A stretch of 31,842 nt of DNA from Leptospira sp. 96542 (GCA_029310945.1 JARJFC010000040.1:1-31842); one strand, 5' to 3'; counted from the first letter of the stretch, positions 1 to 9,998 are shown. The notes: a model not told the origin generated them from the sequence alone. Made by a program: numbers and translations.

Positions 1-1001
1 TAAACCGAAACTGTTTTTCCGATTTTTGATTCGCGGGTATTGCAGTACAAAGAATCATAATCGTCCCCAAATGGATATTTGGTGGCAATGATTTGGTATC
101 CTAAGGTTTCATCCCGATTTGTGTATTCAATGACTCCAGGACCCTTGGCCGCCTTCTCCCATTCAAATTCATTGGGGATTCGTTTGCCCACCCAACTGGC
201 ATATTTTTCGACTTCGCGATAAGTGAGGTGCAAAACGGGGTTGTGTTCCTCACCCGATGGAAAATTTCCCCCGATCCAATGGGGTGGAGGAGGATTACTG
301 GTTTGCCTTAAAAAATAAGCATATTCTGCATTGGTCACTTCGTACTTATCAATGTAAAACGAAGGCATCTCTTTCAAATTGGCGGTTTTGGGCTCTAAAA
401 AGTAAGGATTAAAATTATCGGAGGAAGGATCTGTGCCCTGTCCGTACAAAAACAAACCCCTAGTGACAAGAACCATTTCCTTTCGATCTTTTGGATGGAA
501 TATAGATTTTCTCGGTGGGGTGTATCTTCCTTTAAAAAAAGCATCCGGTTCTAAAAAAAAGTCCTCTTCCGTATAACTTGCGATATATGCATCCGTTGTT
601 ATATCTTTCATTTTTGAATTAAAATCGGGAATATAATCTCCCACAAGAACCACTTCAAAGAAGGTTTGTTTTTTATTTATATTTTTTTCTTCCCAAATGG
701 TATCTCGCAACACGAGTTTCCCTTGCGGGATATTGGTTTCTTTTTGGTAAACAGGAAACTCTTTTGTTTCAGTAAATAATCCTTTGATTTCAGAAAGTGA
801 TAGTTTCGATATTTTTTGATTTCGATACACCCGAACTTTGATCCAAAGTCTGTTTTTATAAACCCCCACAACATCCCCTTTCCAAAGTTGAACTTTTTTC
901 TTTGTGGTGGAAAATGGAGATTCTTCCGTGTTTTCCTCCTGAGAAACCAAATATGTTTGGAAGAAAACAAATAATAAAAGGATCAAAAATAAGTTTCTCA
1001 T
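1..1001 (-). CDS. Formylglycine-generating-enzyme (FGE/SUMF1)-like secreted protein, 3' end cut by the window
   Basis: The reading frame is open from an ATG at 1001 to the left window edge, so the C-terminus is missing. The N-terminus has a basic start and hydrophobic stretch (RNLFLILLLFVFFQTYLVS) typical of a signal peptide. Residues ~30-180 are a lysine-rich region I do not recognise. From ~185 the sequence matches the FGE-sulfatase fold: MVLVTRGLFLYGQG, then SFYIDKYEVTNAEYAYFL, then a HLTYREVEKYASWVGKRIP segment and EFEWEKAAKG. In this family such proteins either oxidise a sulfatase Cys or, more often in bacteria, use the C-type-lectin-like fold for non-catalytic roles. The C-terminal part that would carry the catalytic Cys pair is outside the window. 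An in-frame ATG at 1019 would add six residues (KRKEA-rich); I prefer 1001 because AAAGAAG lies just upstream. Confidence 0.85.
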   Translation of the reverse strand, partial: MRNLFLILLLFVFFQTYLVSQEENTEESPFSTTKKKVQLWKGDVVGVYKNRLWIKVRVYRNQKISKLSLSEIKGLFTETKEFPVYQKETNIPQGKLVLRDTIWEEKNINKKQTFFEVVLVGDYIPDFNSKMKDITTDAYIASYTEEDFFLEPDAFFKGRYTPPRKSIFHPKDRKEMVLVTRGLFLYGQGTDPSSDNFNPYFLEPKTANLKEMPSFYIDKYEVTNAEYAYFLRQTSNPPPPHWIGGNFPSGEEHNPVLHLTYREVEKYASWVGKRIPNEFEWEKAAKGPGVIEYTNRDETLGYQIIATKYPFGDDYDSLYCNTRESKIGKTVSV

Positions 1002-1061
1002 AGCTTCTTTTCTTTTCATCGGCTAGTTTACGAGAAACCTTTTGATTGAAATTTATGAAAC

Positions 1062-1709
1062 TTGTGTACAATCATTGGGAAATGGGAAATAAACGCTTTG
1101 ATTGAATTCCAGTACAAACGTGAGAAAGAGAACATCCTCATTTCCCTAAAAACAGATTCCACTCAAATTGGTACTTTCCATCGTATTGCCACTATCATTT
1201 ATGCCTTAAAACTAGACATTGTCTCGGGTGAGTTGGGAACCGTTTTTGAAAATGGCACTGAATATACGGTTGACTCCTTTATTTTGCAAGCGGAAGGCCA
1301 AGACACCACAAAGGCAGCCTTCCAACTCGGGATTATGATGGATTCGATATTTTCCAAAAATGCTCGTTTTGAAGAAGTTTTGGAAAAATTACAAATCCAA
1401 GAACCTGCTGTTTCCACATTCTTTAAAGAAAACCCGGAATTCATTTTTACAGACATATCCCACCTAAACCAAACTTGTTTGTATTTAGAAAGTAGTGCTG
1501 GGAGAGGTTTATTGTATTATGTTTCGAGGATTTTGGAACAGAACCAAATCAACATCCTCAGCGCTACCATCGAAACAGATTCCGAAACTGGTAGAGCCAA
1601 GGATAGTTTTTACCTTACAGATGCGTCGGGAAGGATGTTTGCCACAACGGACTTGGCGAGCCAAATCCGAAAACAAATACTAGCTCCCATCCAATCAAAC
1701 CAAAATTAG
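1062..1709 (+). CDS. Stand-alone tandem ACT-domain protein (GlnD C-terminus-like)
   Basis: The protein is about 215 residues and seems to hold two ACT-type ligand-binding repeats and nothing else. The first spans about residues 22-95 (ENILISLKTDSTQIGTFHRI...). The second spans about 137-205 (CLYLESSAGRGLLYYVSRIL, then INILSATIETDSETGRAKDSFYLTD). The ATI-T-x-x-x-x-A-D-FY-TD pattern strongly recalls the paired ACT repeats at the end of the PII-uridylyltransferase GlnD. No nucleotidyltransferase or HD domain is present, so a sensor or amino-acid-binding regulatory role is inferred; the ligand is unknown. The start is uncertain: TTG at 1062 is the longest option, and TTG at 1098, with GGGAAAT upstream, starts close to the first ACT strand. 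The gene ends 3'-to-3' over the lysine-rich protein, sharing TTAG. Confidence 0.8.
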   Translation: MCTIIGKWEINALIEFQYKREKENILISLKTDSTQIGTFHRIATIIYALKLDIVSGELGTVFENGTEYTVDSFILQAEGQDTTKAAFQLGIMMDSIFSKNARFEEVLEKLQIQEPAVSTFFKENPEFIFTDISHLNQTCLYLESSAGRGLLYYVSRILEQNQINILSATIETDSETGRAKDSFYLTDASGRMFATTDLASQIRKQILAPIQSNQN

Positions 1710-2362
1710 TTTTTGCAGAGCACCTTAAGTTCTGTTGTTTTTGCGGAACTGGAAGTTTTGCCAGTCGAAATTTTCACTGCAAATGCATTCTTTTTTCCGT
1801 CTTCCAAAGTGGTCCAATACTTGTCTGACAAACTTGCTTTTTTGTCTGCAGGGAGTGATTTAGAATACGCTACCAACTCAACATTTGTTGGGAGGGTTCC
1901 ATTCACAGATTTACAGTAAGAAGCGGCGTCTGCCCATTTTTTAGAAGCGATTGCATCGACCAAAAACCCTGATGATTCAGAAGATTTCACTTCTTCCACA
2001 ACTGGTTTGGTTTCTTCTTCTACTTTTTTAGCAGGTGTTTCCACTTTCGTTTGTGCTGCTGGTCCAGGTTCTTGTTTTGATTTTGAAAATTTAGCATATG
2101 CTAAATACCCAATCGCCGCAACACCAGCAATGACTAAAAATAGATATACCCCATTGCCAGACTCTTTGGAGCTTTTTGGAGTTTCTTCGGATTGGGATAC
2201 CGGAGACTGGAGCGATGCTTGCGCGGATTCGTCGAATGTAAAAAGAGCTGTCTGCTCTTCTCTAACTGATTGTTTTTTTACCGTTTTTGACTGTTTCTTC
2301 GCAACCTTTTTCTTTGGTGCGGTTTTCTTCTTAGCGGCGGATGATGATTTTTTCGTTGCCAT
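1706..2362 (-). CDS. Lysine-rich-tailed membrane protein with DUF1566/lectin-like C-terminal domain
   Basis: I chose the ATG at 2362 because AAGGA sits 8 nt upstream and the frame upstream of it is low-complexity. The product is 218 residues. Residues ~2-35 are Lys/Ala/Ser-rich, like histone H1-type tails. Residues ~65-95 are acidic/Ser-rich, one transmembrane helix follows (GVYLFLVIAGVAAIGYLAYA), then a Lys/Glu/Pro linker. The last ~80 residues (KKWADAASYCKSVNGTLPTNVEL, YWTTLEDGKKNAFAV, LKVLCKN) have the W-x-x-A-x-x-YC / LPT-x-x-EL / YW-T pattern of DUF1566 and C-type-lectin-like domains. I infer a single-pass inner-membrane protein with a basic cytoplasmic tail and a periplasmic domain. No specific function is known to me. 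Its 5' end is divergent from hom. Confidence 0.75.
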   Translation of the reverse strand: MATKKSSSAAKKKTAPKKKVAKKQSKTVKKQSVREEQTALFTFDESAQASLQSPVSQSEETPKSSKESGNGVYLFLVIAGVAAIGYLAYAKFSKSKQEPGPAAQTKVETPAKKVEEETKPVVEEVKSSESSGFLVDAIASKKWADAASYCKSVNGTLPTNVELVAYSKSLPADKKASLSDKYWTTLEDGKKNAFAVKISTGKTSSSAKTTELKVLCKN

Positions 2363-2506
2363 ATAGATTATCCTTATTGCCGAGACAATTCTAATATTAG
2401 TTATCACATAAAATTCAGAAAAGCTGAAGAAGTTCTTCTCAAATTTGTTTTTTTTTAAATTTTTTTTAAGTGTATTCCCCTTTCTTATTAAAAATGATGA
2501 TCCTAG

Positions 2507-3796
2507 ATGAAACAAGTTCGAATCGGTCTGCTAGGAGCTGGTGTCGTTGGCTCAAACCTCATCCAACTTCTGGAAAAAAACCAAAAAACAATCCAAGACA
2601 GGCACCAAATTGACCTACAACTAACGGTCATAGGCACGAGACGACCTGAACTTTGGAAAGGCAAAACAACTGCCGAACTCACAAACGATATCGATTCAGT
2701 TACAAAACGTTCGGACATCGACATGATTGTTGAACTTATGGGCGGCACAACCACAGCATTCACGGCAGTTCACCAAGCACTTGGCAAAGGCAAAACAGTG
2801 ATCACTGCGAACAAGGCATTGTTATCAGAAAAAGGCCGCGAGCTTTTTCCCCTCACTTCGCAATTTGGTGGAGAGCTAGGTTACGAAGCAGCAGTGGCTG
2901 GTTCTATCCCCATCATCCGTACCTTGCGTGATGGGCTCTCCTCTTGCGAATTTGAAGTTATCTGTGGGATCCTCAATGGAACCACCAATTTTATCCTCAC
3001 TAAAATGGAACAGGAGAACTGGGACTACAAGACTGCCTTAAAAAAAGCCCAGGAACTTGGATTTGCGGAAGCTGACCCAACCTTTGATGTGGAAGGGATT
3101 GACGCTGGTCACAAAATTTCACTCCTCGCAAGCCTTGCCTTCCATGAATACATTCCCTTTACTGATGTTTCCGTAAAAGGTATCTCCGATTTGGATGCGA
3201 TCGACATTCGGTCTGCCCTCTCACTCGGATATAGAATCAAACTCTTAGGAATCTCTAAACGAAGTCAGGCGGGTGCAGGTATCTTGAGTAAGGTTCACCC
3301 TACTTTGGTTCCTTTATCCCACCCTCTTGCCAATGTGATGAATGAATCCAACGCTGTTTTTTATAAAACCAAAGAAGCAGATTCGGGTATGGTCACAGGG
3401 AAAGGTGCAGGGGGAATGCCGACAGCAAGTGCTGTACTTTCCGACATCATTTATTATGCAAGTAGGATCGGAAGCCAAGGCATCGAAAAAGAAAATAATC
3501 TTTTCCCAATTTCCACAAAATTCCCTGAACCTGAAAACCAAGTTCGTTATTATTTACGTTTTTCAACTGTGGACAAACCAGGGGTTCTCGCTGAAATTGC
3601 AAAGGTATTAGGCAAACACAATATCTCCATTGCATCAGTCCAACAAAAGGAATCCACAGAGGAACCTGTGACCGTCATTGTTGTTACCCACTCCGCTACC
3701 GAAGGTGAATTTGCAAAGTCTCTCGCTGAAATTGACAAAATGGCAAACATCATCAAAGAAAAAACAGTAGCCATTCGCATTCTCGAAAACTTATAA
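2507..3796 (+). CDS. hom: Homoserine dehydrogenase
   Basis: This enzyme reduces aspartate-4-semialdehyde to homoserine with NAD(P)H, the branch point to threonine and methionine. The 429 residues match the usual length of the monofunctional enzyme with a regulatory domain. Visible features are the Rossmann loop GLLGAGVVGSN near the N-terminus, ITANKALLS (~90-100), the family signature GILNGTTNFILTKM (~155-170), EADPTFDVEGIDAGHKISLLA (~185-205), and a C-terminal ACT domain starting at about residue 347 (YYLRFSTVDKPGVLAEIA). An ACT domain in this position normally mediates allosteric feedback. There is no good ribosome-binding site before the ATG. The STAS gene follows after 7 bp and is probably cotranscribed. 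Confidence 0.95.
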   Translation: MKQVRIGLLGAGVVGSNLIQLLEKNQKTIQDRHQIDLQLTVIGTRRPELWKGKTTAELTNDIDSVTKRSDIDMIVELMGGTTTAFTAVHQALGKGKTVITANKALLSEKGRELFPLTSQFGGELGYEAAVAGSIPIIRTLRDGLSSCEFEVICGILNGTTNFILTKMEQENWDYKTALKKAQELGFAEADPTFDVEGIDAGHKISLLASLAFHEYIPFTDVSVKGISDLDAIDIRSALSLGYRIKLLGISKRSQAGAGILSKVHPTLVPLSHPLANVMNESNAVFYKTKEADSGMVTGKGAGGMPTASAVLSDIIYYASRIGSQGIEKENNLFPISTKFPEPENQVRYYLRFSTVDKPGVLAEIAKVLGKHNISIASVQQKESTEEPVTVIVVTHSATEGEFAKSLAEIDKMANIIKEKTVAIRILENL

Positions 3797-3803
3797 TCAG
3801 TTT

Positions 3804-4178
3804 ATGGGAAATTTACAATTTCCGTCCCTAGTCCTCAACACAGAAATCGTAGAACTAACGACGGGACGAGTTTTGGTTGTATCCTTTGACGGCCAAATTA
3901 CGAACACAAATGCTTACGAAATCAATCGCAATGTTTCGGCAATCTTTAGGGACGAAGTTTATAATTTAATTTTAGATTTATCCAAACTCGTATACATCAA
4001 TAGCATCGGTGTGGCCACACTCATTGGCATCATCAAAACTGTGGAGTCGAACAACGGAAGGATTATGATTGGTGGATTGAACCATTTCATTGAAAACGTA
4101 GTGAGGCTAATGGACCTTTCCAATAAAATCGAGATCTATAATACAAAAAAAACGGCGCTGGAAAAATGGTCTAACTAG
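3804..4178 (+). CDS. STAS-domain protein (anti-sigma-factor antagonist-like)
   Basis: This 124-residue single STAS domain belongs to the SpoIIAA/RsbV group. It has the strand [13 protein letters not shown], the helix region [13 protein letters not shown], the core [22 protein letters not shown] and a final helix. Ser67 in YINSIG is at the position phosphorylated by the partner kinase in partner-switching systems. No anti-sigma kinase (HATPase_c of RsbW/SpoIIAB type) lies in the window, so any partner is encoded elsewhere. It lies 7 bp after hom, which suggests cotranscription, but a functional link to threonine synthesis is not evident. Its last 8 bp overlap the end of the convergent hflX-type gene. 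Confidence 0.88.
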   Translation: MGNLQFPSLVLNTEIVELTTGRVLVVSFDGQITNTNAYEINRNVSAIFRDEVYNLILDLSKLVYINSIGVATLIGIIKTVESNNGRIMIGGLNHFIENVVRLMDLSNKIEIYNTKKTALEKWSN

Positions 4179-5865
4179 CTAGTTTTTTCCCCTCTTTTTT
4201 CCGCCAGACTTCATATTCAATTAAGTTGAGTAAATTTCCAAGCCCGTCCCTACTAAAGGCAGAAACCAAAATGTCTCCATTCTTTTTATGAGACTCATAG
4301 GTTTCTTTGTCCAAAACATCGGCTTTATTGAATACCACAAGCCTCGGTATTTCGTGGAGCGATAGTGAATTTAAGATAGAATCGACAGCTTCCATTTGTT
4401 CATGATGATTTTCATTCGAAATATCCACCACATGTAAGAGAAGATCCGCATCGCCTAACTCCTCTAGTGTAGCTTTGAATGCCATAGATAAATCGGGGGG
4501 CAAATCATGGATAAAACCAACCGTGTCGGATATGATGATTTCTCTTTCCTCTGGAAAACGAATGCGGCGTGTTGTGGGGTCTAGGGTGGCAAACAATTTG
4601 TCTTCGGCAATCACTTCCGAATTGGTAAGCGCATTGAGTAGAGTCGATTTGCCGGCATTGGTATAACCCACGATGGCAACAATGGGGATTTCATTTCTCG
4701 ACCTAGACTTACGGTTCAACTCCCGGCGTTTTTTTAAGTTTTTAACTTCTTCTTCCAACCGAGTGATTTTTTCTTCCACACGGCGTTTTCCAATTTCGAG
4801 TTTGGTTTCACCAGGTCCCCTACCGCCAATGCCACCCGTTAGGCGACTCATATTATCATCCAATTCGGACAATCTGTTTTTTAGATATTTGAGTTGGGCA
4901 AGTTCAACCTGTAATTTACCATCTCTCGATTTTGCATTTTTAGAAAAAATATCCAAAATAAGCTGGGTACGGTCGATGATTTTGAGATCGCTCGCATCAG
5001 AAATCTTTTTGGCCTGCGAAGGTGATAATTCAAGATCAAAAATTAAATGTTCTATGTCTTTATGAACTGATTTCAAAATGATTTCTTGTAATTTACCCTT
5101 GCCCACAACGGTTTTGGGATCAGGTTCTTTTTTTTGTGTATAAGTATCTACTACGTGGATTCCTGCTGTCCTACAAAGTTCTTTCAGTTCCAACATAGAA
5201 TGTTCCGGCGAACGTTTCATCTTACGCGTGTCATACACTCCCACAAGGAAGGCCCTGTTTTCTTTTTGGGAACGTTTCAGGTTGGATGTTTTTTTCGTAA
5301 ACTCAGACTCAAGTGCATCTACTTCATTCGCATAACCTTCCTTTAACTGCCCAGGATAGATACGTTCGGTAAGGATCCAAGGTGTTTGTGACTCAGGGTC
5401 TGGATTGATGTATGCTGAATAAAAAAATTTTGGAATGCCAGTTTGGTCAAGACAGGCAGCAGTGATGGAATCAAAGCGATTCAAAACTAAGTCCATTAGA
5501 TCTTCTTGGTTCAATGGTTCTTCTTTGAGGTGGGTGTGGAACAACCGTAAACCCCTAAGTCGTGAATGTGCCACACGGTAACGATCCAAATGTGGGATTT
5601 CAATGGATTGGTCATTGCCCACAATGAGATGAGTGACATAACCAGACCGGTCGATGAGGATACCAATTTGTCGTGAAATTTCGGATGAAAGTTCTCCGAC
5701 GTTCCGTGCCAGATCCATGGAGATGATGGAATCCTCTCTCAAACGTTTTTCTGAGAGAGATTTTAGCTTTTTTATTTGGTTTGGCTTGAGGCCAGTGAGA
5801 TTGCCGCTAATTTTACTGATAGTCAGTATCCGATATTCTAAGTATGGAATTAGGTTATCACACAT
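4171..5865 (-). CDS. hflX: GTPase HflX, long form with N-terminal H-T-H-containing domain
   Basis: HflX is a ribosome-associated GTPase/ATPase that helps rescue stalled or heat-damaged ribosomes. The 564 residues exceed the ~430 of E. coli HflX. Residues ~205-390 are the HflX domain ([20 protein letters not shown]; glycine-rich [14 protein letters not shown] at ~344-356), followed by a coiled coil (~360-390). The G domain has Walker [10 protein letters not shown] (400-408), switch DPTTRR (429-433), DTVGFI (447-452) and NKAD. The extra N-terminal ~200 residues contain [17 protein letters not shown] and a LRLFHTHL motif (~107-113), as in long HflX proteins I recall from some deltaproteobacteria. 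The first 22 bp overlap the proposed start of the divergent lipoprotein. The ATG is kept because no other canonical start retains the [13 protein letters not shown] segment. Confidence 0.93.
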   Translation of the reverse strand: MCDNLIPYLEYRILTISKISGNLTGLKPNQIKKLKSLSEKRLREDSIISMDLARNVGELSSEISRQIGILIDRSGYVTHLIVGNDQSIEIPHLDRYRVAHSRLRGLRLFHTHLKEEPLNQEDLMDLVLNRFDSITAACLDQTGIPKFFYSAYINPDPESQTPWILTERIYPGQLKEGYANEVDALESEFTKKTSNLKRSQKENRAFLVGVYDTRKMKRSPEHSMLELKELCRTAGIHVVDTYTQKKEPDPKTVVGKGKLQEIILKSVHKDIEHLIFDLELSPSQAKKISDASDLKIIDRTQLILDIFSKNAKSRDGKLQVELAQLKYLKNRLSELDDNMSRLTGGIGGRGPGETKLEIGKRRVEEKITRLEEEVKNLKKRRELNRKSRSRNEIPIVAIVGYTNAGKSTLLNALTNSEVIAEDKLFATLDPTTRRIRFPEEREIIISDTVGFIHDLPPDLSMAFKATLEELGDADLLLHVVDISNENHHEQMEAVDSILNSLSLHEIPRLVVFNKADVLDKETYESHKKNGDILVSAFSRDGLGNLLNLIEYEVWRKKEGKKLAS

Positions 5866-7718
5866 TCAAAAAGGGTCAAGACATAATTTGGAAAGTAGGT
5901 TTCTGCCTCTCACTCATTTTGTTTGTGGGTTGTTCTTCGACTCGGCCTTTTCAATTAACAGATGTTTCACCAAAGTATAAAGCTTACCAAGGAACCGACC
6001 TTGATCCACATAAATCACAAAAACTTTCTGTTCCAGTTACAAAATCAAAAAAATATGATGACTTCCTTATGGAAGCACAGAAGTCCATTTCACTTTTAGA
6101 ATTTGCCGAAAACGTAGCCATCAGAGCCGATGCAAAAAAAACCGTGAACGAACCTATAACAATGGAAATGGAAGCTTCAGCATCATTGGAAGAAGATTTA
6201 CCTGCGATCATTGCATACCTCCCTTCTCTTATTAAAAAAAGTGATGAACTTTTGGACAGTGCTCCCAATGACTTTGATGGTCCCGCCATTGGACGGGCAA
6301 GCCGCGCATTAGGTGATGCACAAAATTTATTGAAAAAATTCGCAGGTAAAGCAGAAGTTATTCATACAGCCATTAAAAACCTACGCTTAAATTCTTCCAA
6401 TTCTGCGAACACCAAACAAGTAGTTGGAGAGAAGGTAGCGGAAATCATTGAAGAACCTGTTATCATCAAAGAGGAAAAACCCAAAGAAGAAAAAAAGGTG
6501 ATTCCCAAAGATGAGAAAAAAATTTCTATCAAACGATTGAATCGGAAATCAAAAGTCACAGGTAAGACCAAAGATATCATTAACGCCCAAGTGATTCAGG
6601 AAGAAGAGGTTCTTTCAGAAGAAGAAAAAAAAGACCGTGTTTATACCGAACAAATCAAAAATGGGCTCGTAAAAGTATTCCAATGGGAGTACCATAAACG
6701 TCCAAAAGAATTAGAAAAACTCCTCTCCACCCATCCTATCCCTCGTGTAAGAGCTGCAGCCGCTTTGGCACTGGGTCGATTGAAAGCAGGACGAATTTCC
6801 TTACAAAACGCCATTGACAAAGACGGATACCAGGTTCGCCCATCGGCTTACAAGGCTTTGTCGGATATTGGTGATAAACGATCTCTATCTTACTTTGTGG
6901 CTGGCACAAAAGCCGAAGACCCAGAAGTGATGGCAGTGAGTTACGAAGGCCTTGGCAAAACAAGAGATCCTGCTGGCCGTGAGATGATCCTCACAACAGG
7001 TCTCGCTTCAGAGTATGTGATCATTGTTGGTGGTTCCCTAAGAGGCCTTGCCTACAACAAAGTGCCCGCCGATGTTGAAATTTTTGATAAGTTTCTAAAA
7101 TCACCCGAAGTGGAAATCAAGGAAGCTGCAGTCGAAGCACTTGCCATCCATGGCAGCCGGGAATCACTCCGAGTTCTCGAACGCCTTGTTGCAGAAGAAC
7201 CTAGTTTGGCATTGCGAGCTGTGGACGAAATTGGCAAAAACCCATCTCTTTCTGCAACTTTTGCTCTGATTCGATTGAATGAAGCCCAACCGAATGAAGC
7301 CGTTGCAAAACGAATTGGCGAAAATCTCCTTAGAAGAAAAGCTTTTGGTCGTTATGTGACTATTCTTATAGAGGATGATTTTTTACGCAAAGAACCGAAC
7401 GAAAGGAGCCAACCAGTCTCCTATATCAAAGCCAAAGAAATCGGACTTGTTTTACAAGAATCAAAAAAAGAATACGCAGTTCGATTGGGTGAAGAAATTG
7501 TCACCGATCGTTACATCCAAGTGAAAATGGAGTCAACACTTCCAGGTTCAAAAGATGGGTATGTGACTGGTTGGGTTTTTTATCCGAAACTTGATATCAT
7601 CGAAGTAAAAAAATTGGGTTCTGATGGAAACCAAGGAAAATACTCAAATGTCAAAAAAGGAAAACACACAAATCTATTCAATCCTGTAGAAGAATTAAAA
7701 CCAATCAAACAGGACTGA
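5844..7718 (+). CDS. HEAT-repeat lipoprotein
   Basis: The N-terminus carries a lipoprotein signal with lipobox LFVGC; the lipidated Cys is residue 30 if the ATG at 5844 is used. After a region of ~200 residues without a family I recognise comes a Lys/Glu-rich linker (~200-255). Then follow HEAT-like helical repeats (~295-520): [65 protein letters not shown]. The last ~100 residues look beta-rich ([19 protein letters not shown]). HEAT solenoids usually bind proteins, so an envelope scaffold role is inferred. No Shine-Dalgarno precedes the ATG. AAGGG at 5871-5875 instead points to initiation at ATA 5883 or ATT 5886, giving a compact 17-residue signal peptide and removing the overlap with hflX. 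The 3' end overlaps the receiver gene by 14 bp. Confidence 0.85.
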   Translation: MELGYHTFKKGQDIIWKVGFCLSLILFVGCSSTRPFQLTDVSPKYKAYQGTDLDPHKSQKLSVPVTKSKKYDDFLMEAQKSISLLEFAENVAIRADAKKTVNEPITMEMEASASLEEDLPAIIAYLPSLIKKSDELLDSAPNDFDGPAIGRASRALGDAQNLLKKFAGKAEVIHTAIKNLRLNSSNSANTKQVVGEKVAEIIEEPVIIKEEKPKEEKKVIPKDEKKISIKRLNRKSKVTGKTKDIINAQVIQEEEVLSEEEKKDRVYTEQIKNGLVKVFQWEYHKRPKELEKLLSTHPIPRVRAAAALALGRLKAGRISLQNAIDKDGYQVRPSAYKALSDIGDKRSLSYFVAGTKAEDPEVMAVSYEGLGKTRDPAGREMILTTGLASEYVIIVGGSLRGLAYNKVPADVEIFDKFLKSPEVEIKEAAVEALAIHGSRESLRVLERLVAEEPSLALRAVDEIGKNPSLSATFALIRLNEAQPNEAVAKRIGENLLRRKAFGRYVTILIEDDFLRKEPNERSQPVSYIKAKEIGLVLQESKKEYAVRLGEEIVTDRYIQVKMESTLPGSKDGYVTGWVFYPKLDIIEVKKLGSDGNQGKYSNVKKGKHTNLFNPVEELKPIKQD

Positions 7719-8106
7719 TTTGGTTTTTGATGCGTTTGGTGGGATTCCATTCCACCAAACCTTGTTTTAACGGAACTTTAGGAATCATCCAATCTAAACC
7801 ACAAAACCAAGGCAAAAACCAAGCGGAAAAACCCATAACTCCAAACACATCAAAACCTGTGGAAGCGATTGCCATCACTCCCTTGTATCCTGATTTGTGG
7901 ATCTTTCGCATCATCCATAAACCAGAGGTTTGTGTTTCCATAGTCACATCAGAAACAATAATATCGTATTTTGAATTTTTTTGGAACAGTTCCCAACCAG
8001 AGGTAGCATCAACAGCACGGTCGGTTTTGATATTTTTTTTATTAAAATAAATGATTAGATTATTCGCATAACGATCATTATCGTCAACAATGAGAACAGA
8101 TTTCAT
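7705..8106 (-). CDS. Divergent single-domain response-regulator receiver
   Basis: The 133-residue protein begins like a CheY-type receiver: [16 protein letters not shown] with the acidic pair Asp8-Asp9, and IIVSDVTM with phosphoacceptor Asp53. The second half is unusual. In place of the normal T-A-x-x-alpha4-beta5-K pattern it has [19 protein letters not shown], then a Trp/Phe-rich [11 protein letters not shown], in which Lys of IPK may stand for the conserved Lys. The hydrophobic insert suggests membrane or protein contact rather than standard output. There is no output domain. Its ATG overlaps the TGA of the upstream ABC exporter (ATGA), so it is translationally coupled to it. The 3' end overlaps the HEAT lipoprotein gene. 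Confidence 0.78.
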   Translation of the reverse strand: MKSVLIVDDNDRYANNLIIYFNKKNIKTDRAVDATSGWELFQKNSKYDIIVSDVTMETQTSGLWMMRKIHKSGYKGVMAIASTGFDVFGVMGFSAWFLPWFCGLDWMIPKVPLKQGLVEWNPTKRIKNQISPV

Positions 8107-9998
8107 ATTTGGATCTCCGCATCCGCAAACTGACTATCATATAATTTGCGGTATATTCCATTTTTTTCGAGTAAACTTTCGTGATCGCCATGTTCTTTGA
8201 TTTCTCCTTCTTCCACTACCAATATGTTTTTCACTCGGCGGATGGTAGAAAGCCTATGGGCAATGATAAATGTGGTTCTATTTTTAAACAATCGTTCAAG
8301 GGCACGGCTCACCAATTGTTCGGATTCCGCATCCAAAGCACTTGTCGCTTCATCTAAAATCATAATCTCAGCATTTCGGAGGAGAGCACGTGCAATGACG
8401 AGTCTTTGCCTTTGCCCACCACTTAAATCAAGACCTCGCACACCGATGACGGTATCGTATCCCTTTTCCATATTGGTGATAAAATCATGTGCGTTTGCGA
8501 GCCTAGCTGCGCGCACCACTTCTTTGCGTGTGGCCGCTCCTGTCCCATAGGCGATGTTATCGGCAATGGTTCCGTGGAATAAAAAGATTTCTTGGGTGAC
8601 GATTCCGATTTTATTTCGCAGGGATTTGAGCGAAAAATTCCGAATGTCTGTTCCATCGATGGTGATTCTACCTTGTGTCGGATCAAAAAACCTAGGGATT
8701 AAATCCATAAGGGTAGATTTTCCGCTCCCGCTTGTTCCCACAAAAGCATAGGTTTCGCCTAACTTTACATTCAAGTTGATACCTTTTAGAACTTCTTGGT
8801 AAGTACCAGGATACGAAAAATGAATACCATCAAATACGATTCCTTGATTCACCCGGTCTAGTTCAAGGTTACCTTGTTTTTCTTCAATTTCGGAATCACG
8901 GTCAATGATTTCAAATATTCGTTTACCAGCAGAGTTTGCTTGGGTGATTTTACCCACCATTTGAGAAAGTTGGGTGAGTGGTCGTAACAAAAAAAGTAAA
9001 GTAAGTAAAAAAGCCATAAATTCACCATGAGTGAATTTACCTGAATAAATAAAACTTGCACCTAATGCGAAATAACCGAGTACAACAATAGAAGATGTCA
9101 ATTCCACAAGGCTCGGTGCCATTTGTAAATAGAACTGGCCTTTGAATGTACGGCGAAACACCTTATGGTTGATATCTTGGAATTTAATTACATCTTGTTT
9201 TTCCTGGCGGAAGGTCCGAATGACCTTGATGCCTGAAATGAATTCTTGGATATGGCCATTCAAATCGGCCAGTTTTTCTTGAAACTTTGCTGTGGATTTA
9301 GATATTTTCCGAGTGAACAAAGTTACTGGCAAAATCACAACGGGGATTGTCAAACAAGCCAAAACCAATAATTCAGAATTCAAATAAATGAGAATCACTA
9401 GATGGGTTACAACATAAAAAAAATTGATCACCGCATCACGCAAATTACTCGATATGACGGCTGCTACAATTTCAGCATCATTGATGATACGACTCATAAT
9501 CAGGCCCGTTTTTTCTTTATAAAAATAAGTGAGGGGTAAACGTTGTACCTTTTCAAATAATTCTTGCCTAAGGTCACGAATGGCTTTGTAACCAGCAGTT
9601 GCCAAACAAAATACACTCAAAAGGTAGGTGACAAGTTTTAACAAATACAATGGAAAGATAGCAATACAAACTGTCCAAACGACTTCCTTTGGGTCCATAT
9701 CGGCTGTGACGGCATTGATTTGTAGTTTTGCTGTGACAATGAGTCGTTTGATCCTTTCCAACCCGTCCAAACTCTCTAACCCAAACAACGCTTCTTGGAC
9801 TAAAATGGTTTTTTCGGGCAAAGTCAATTCGAGATGGAATCGTTTGGATTTATCCCCACCCAATGAATCAAAAAGTGGAATGAGTGCTGTGAGCGAAATT
9901 CCATTGAGAATGGCAGTGAGGAGAGCAAAAACCAAACCCAGTACAAAACGATTTTTGTACTTTAATGAATATGTCATGAGGCGTAAAAAAAATTTCAT
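8103..9998 (-). CDS. ABC exporter, MsbA-type lipid/drug exporter (fused TMD-NBD)
   Basis: This 631-residue half-transporter has a six-helix transmembrane domain (~1-345) followed by an ATPase domain. The ATPase shows Walker [10 protein letters not shown] (421-429), the signature LSGGQRQRL (~526), Walker [13 protein letters not shown] (~550) and the H-loop IIAHRLSTI. The order and length match MsbA/LmrA-type exporters, which flip lipid A, lipids or drugs across the inner membrane as dimers. An insert at ~48-105 between the first two helices is longer than in E. coli MsbA. The start overlaps the stop of the pabA-like gene by 4 bp. A true MsbA function is plausible because leptospires make LPS, but several paralogues are normally present, so I give no symbol. 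Confidence 0.92.
   Translation of the reverse strand: MKFFLRLMTYSLKYKNRFVLGLVFALLTAILNGISLTALIPLFDSLGGDKSKRFHLELTLPEKTILVQEALFGLESLDGLERIKRLIVTAKLQINAVTADMDPKEVVWTVCIAIFPLYLLKLVTYLLSVFCLATAGYKAIRDLRQELFEKVQRLPLTYFYKEKTGLIMSRIINDAEIVAAVISSNLRDAVINFFYVVTHLVILIYLNSELLVLACLTIPVVILPVTLFTRKISKSTAKFQEKLADLNGHIQEFISGIKVIRTFRQEKQDVIKFQDINHKVFRRTFKGQFYLQMAPSLVELTSSIVVLGYFALGASFIYSGKFTHGEFMAFLLTLLFLLRPLTQLSQMVGKITQANSAGKRIFEIIDRDSEIEEKQGNLELDRVNQGIVFDGIHFSYPGTYQEVLKGINLNVKLGETYAFVGTSGSGKSTLMDLIPRFFDPTQGRITIDGTDIRNFSLKSLRNKIGIVTQEIFLFHGTIADNIAYGTGAATRKEVVRAARLANAHDFITNMEKGYDTVIGVRGLDLSGGQRQRLVIARALLRNAEIMILDEATSALDAESEQLVSRALERLFKNRTTFIIAHRLSTIRRVKNILVVEEGEIKEHGDHESLLEKNGIYRKLYDSQFADAEIQI

Noticed and set aside
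2420..2470. GAAGAAGTTCTTC with long T tracts upstream of hom, as a terminator
   Set aside because: The stem is only 5 bp and no plus-strand gene lies just upstream. It is more simply the AT-rich divergent leader between two genes.
1706..2515. Longer 269-residue form of the lysine-rich protein starting near 2515
   Set aside because: The extra 51 residues are AT-tract-derived low complexity, would overlap hom, and ATG 2362 has AAGGA at ideal spacing.
4168..4190. AACTAGCTAGTT followed by T-run at the STAS/hflX junction, as a terminator
   Set aside because: The palindrome has no loop, so a stable hairpin cannot form; the T-run alone is not evidence.
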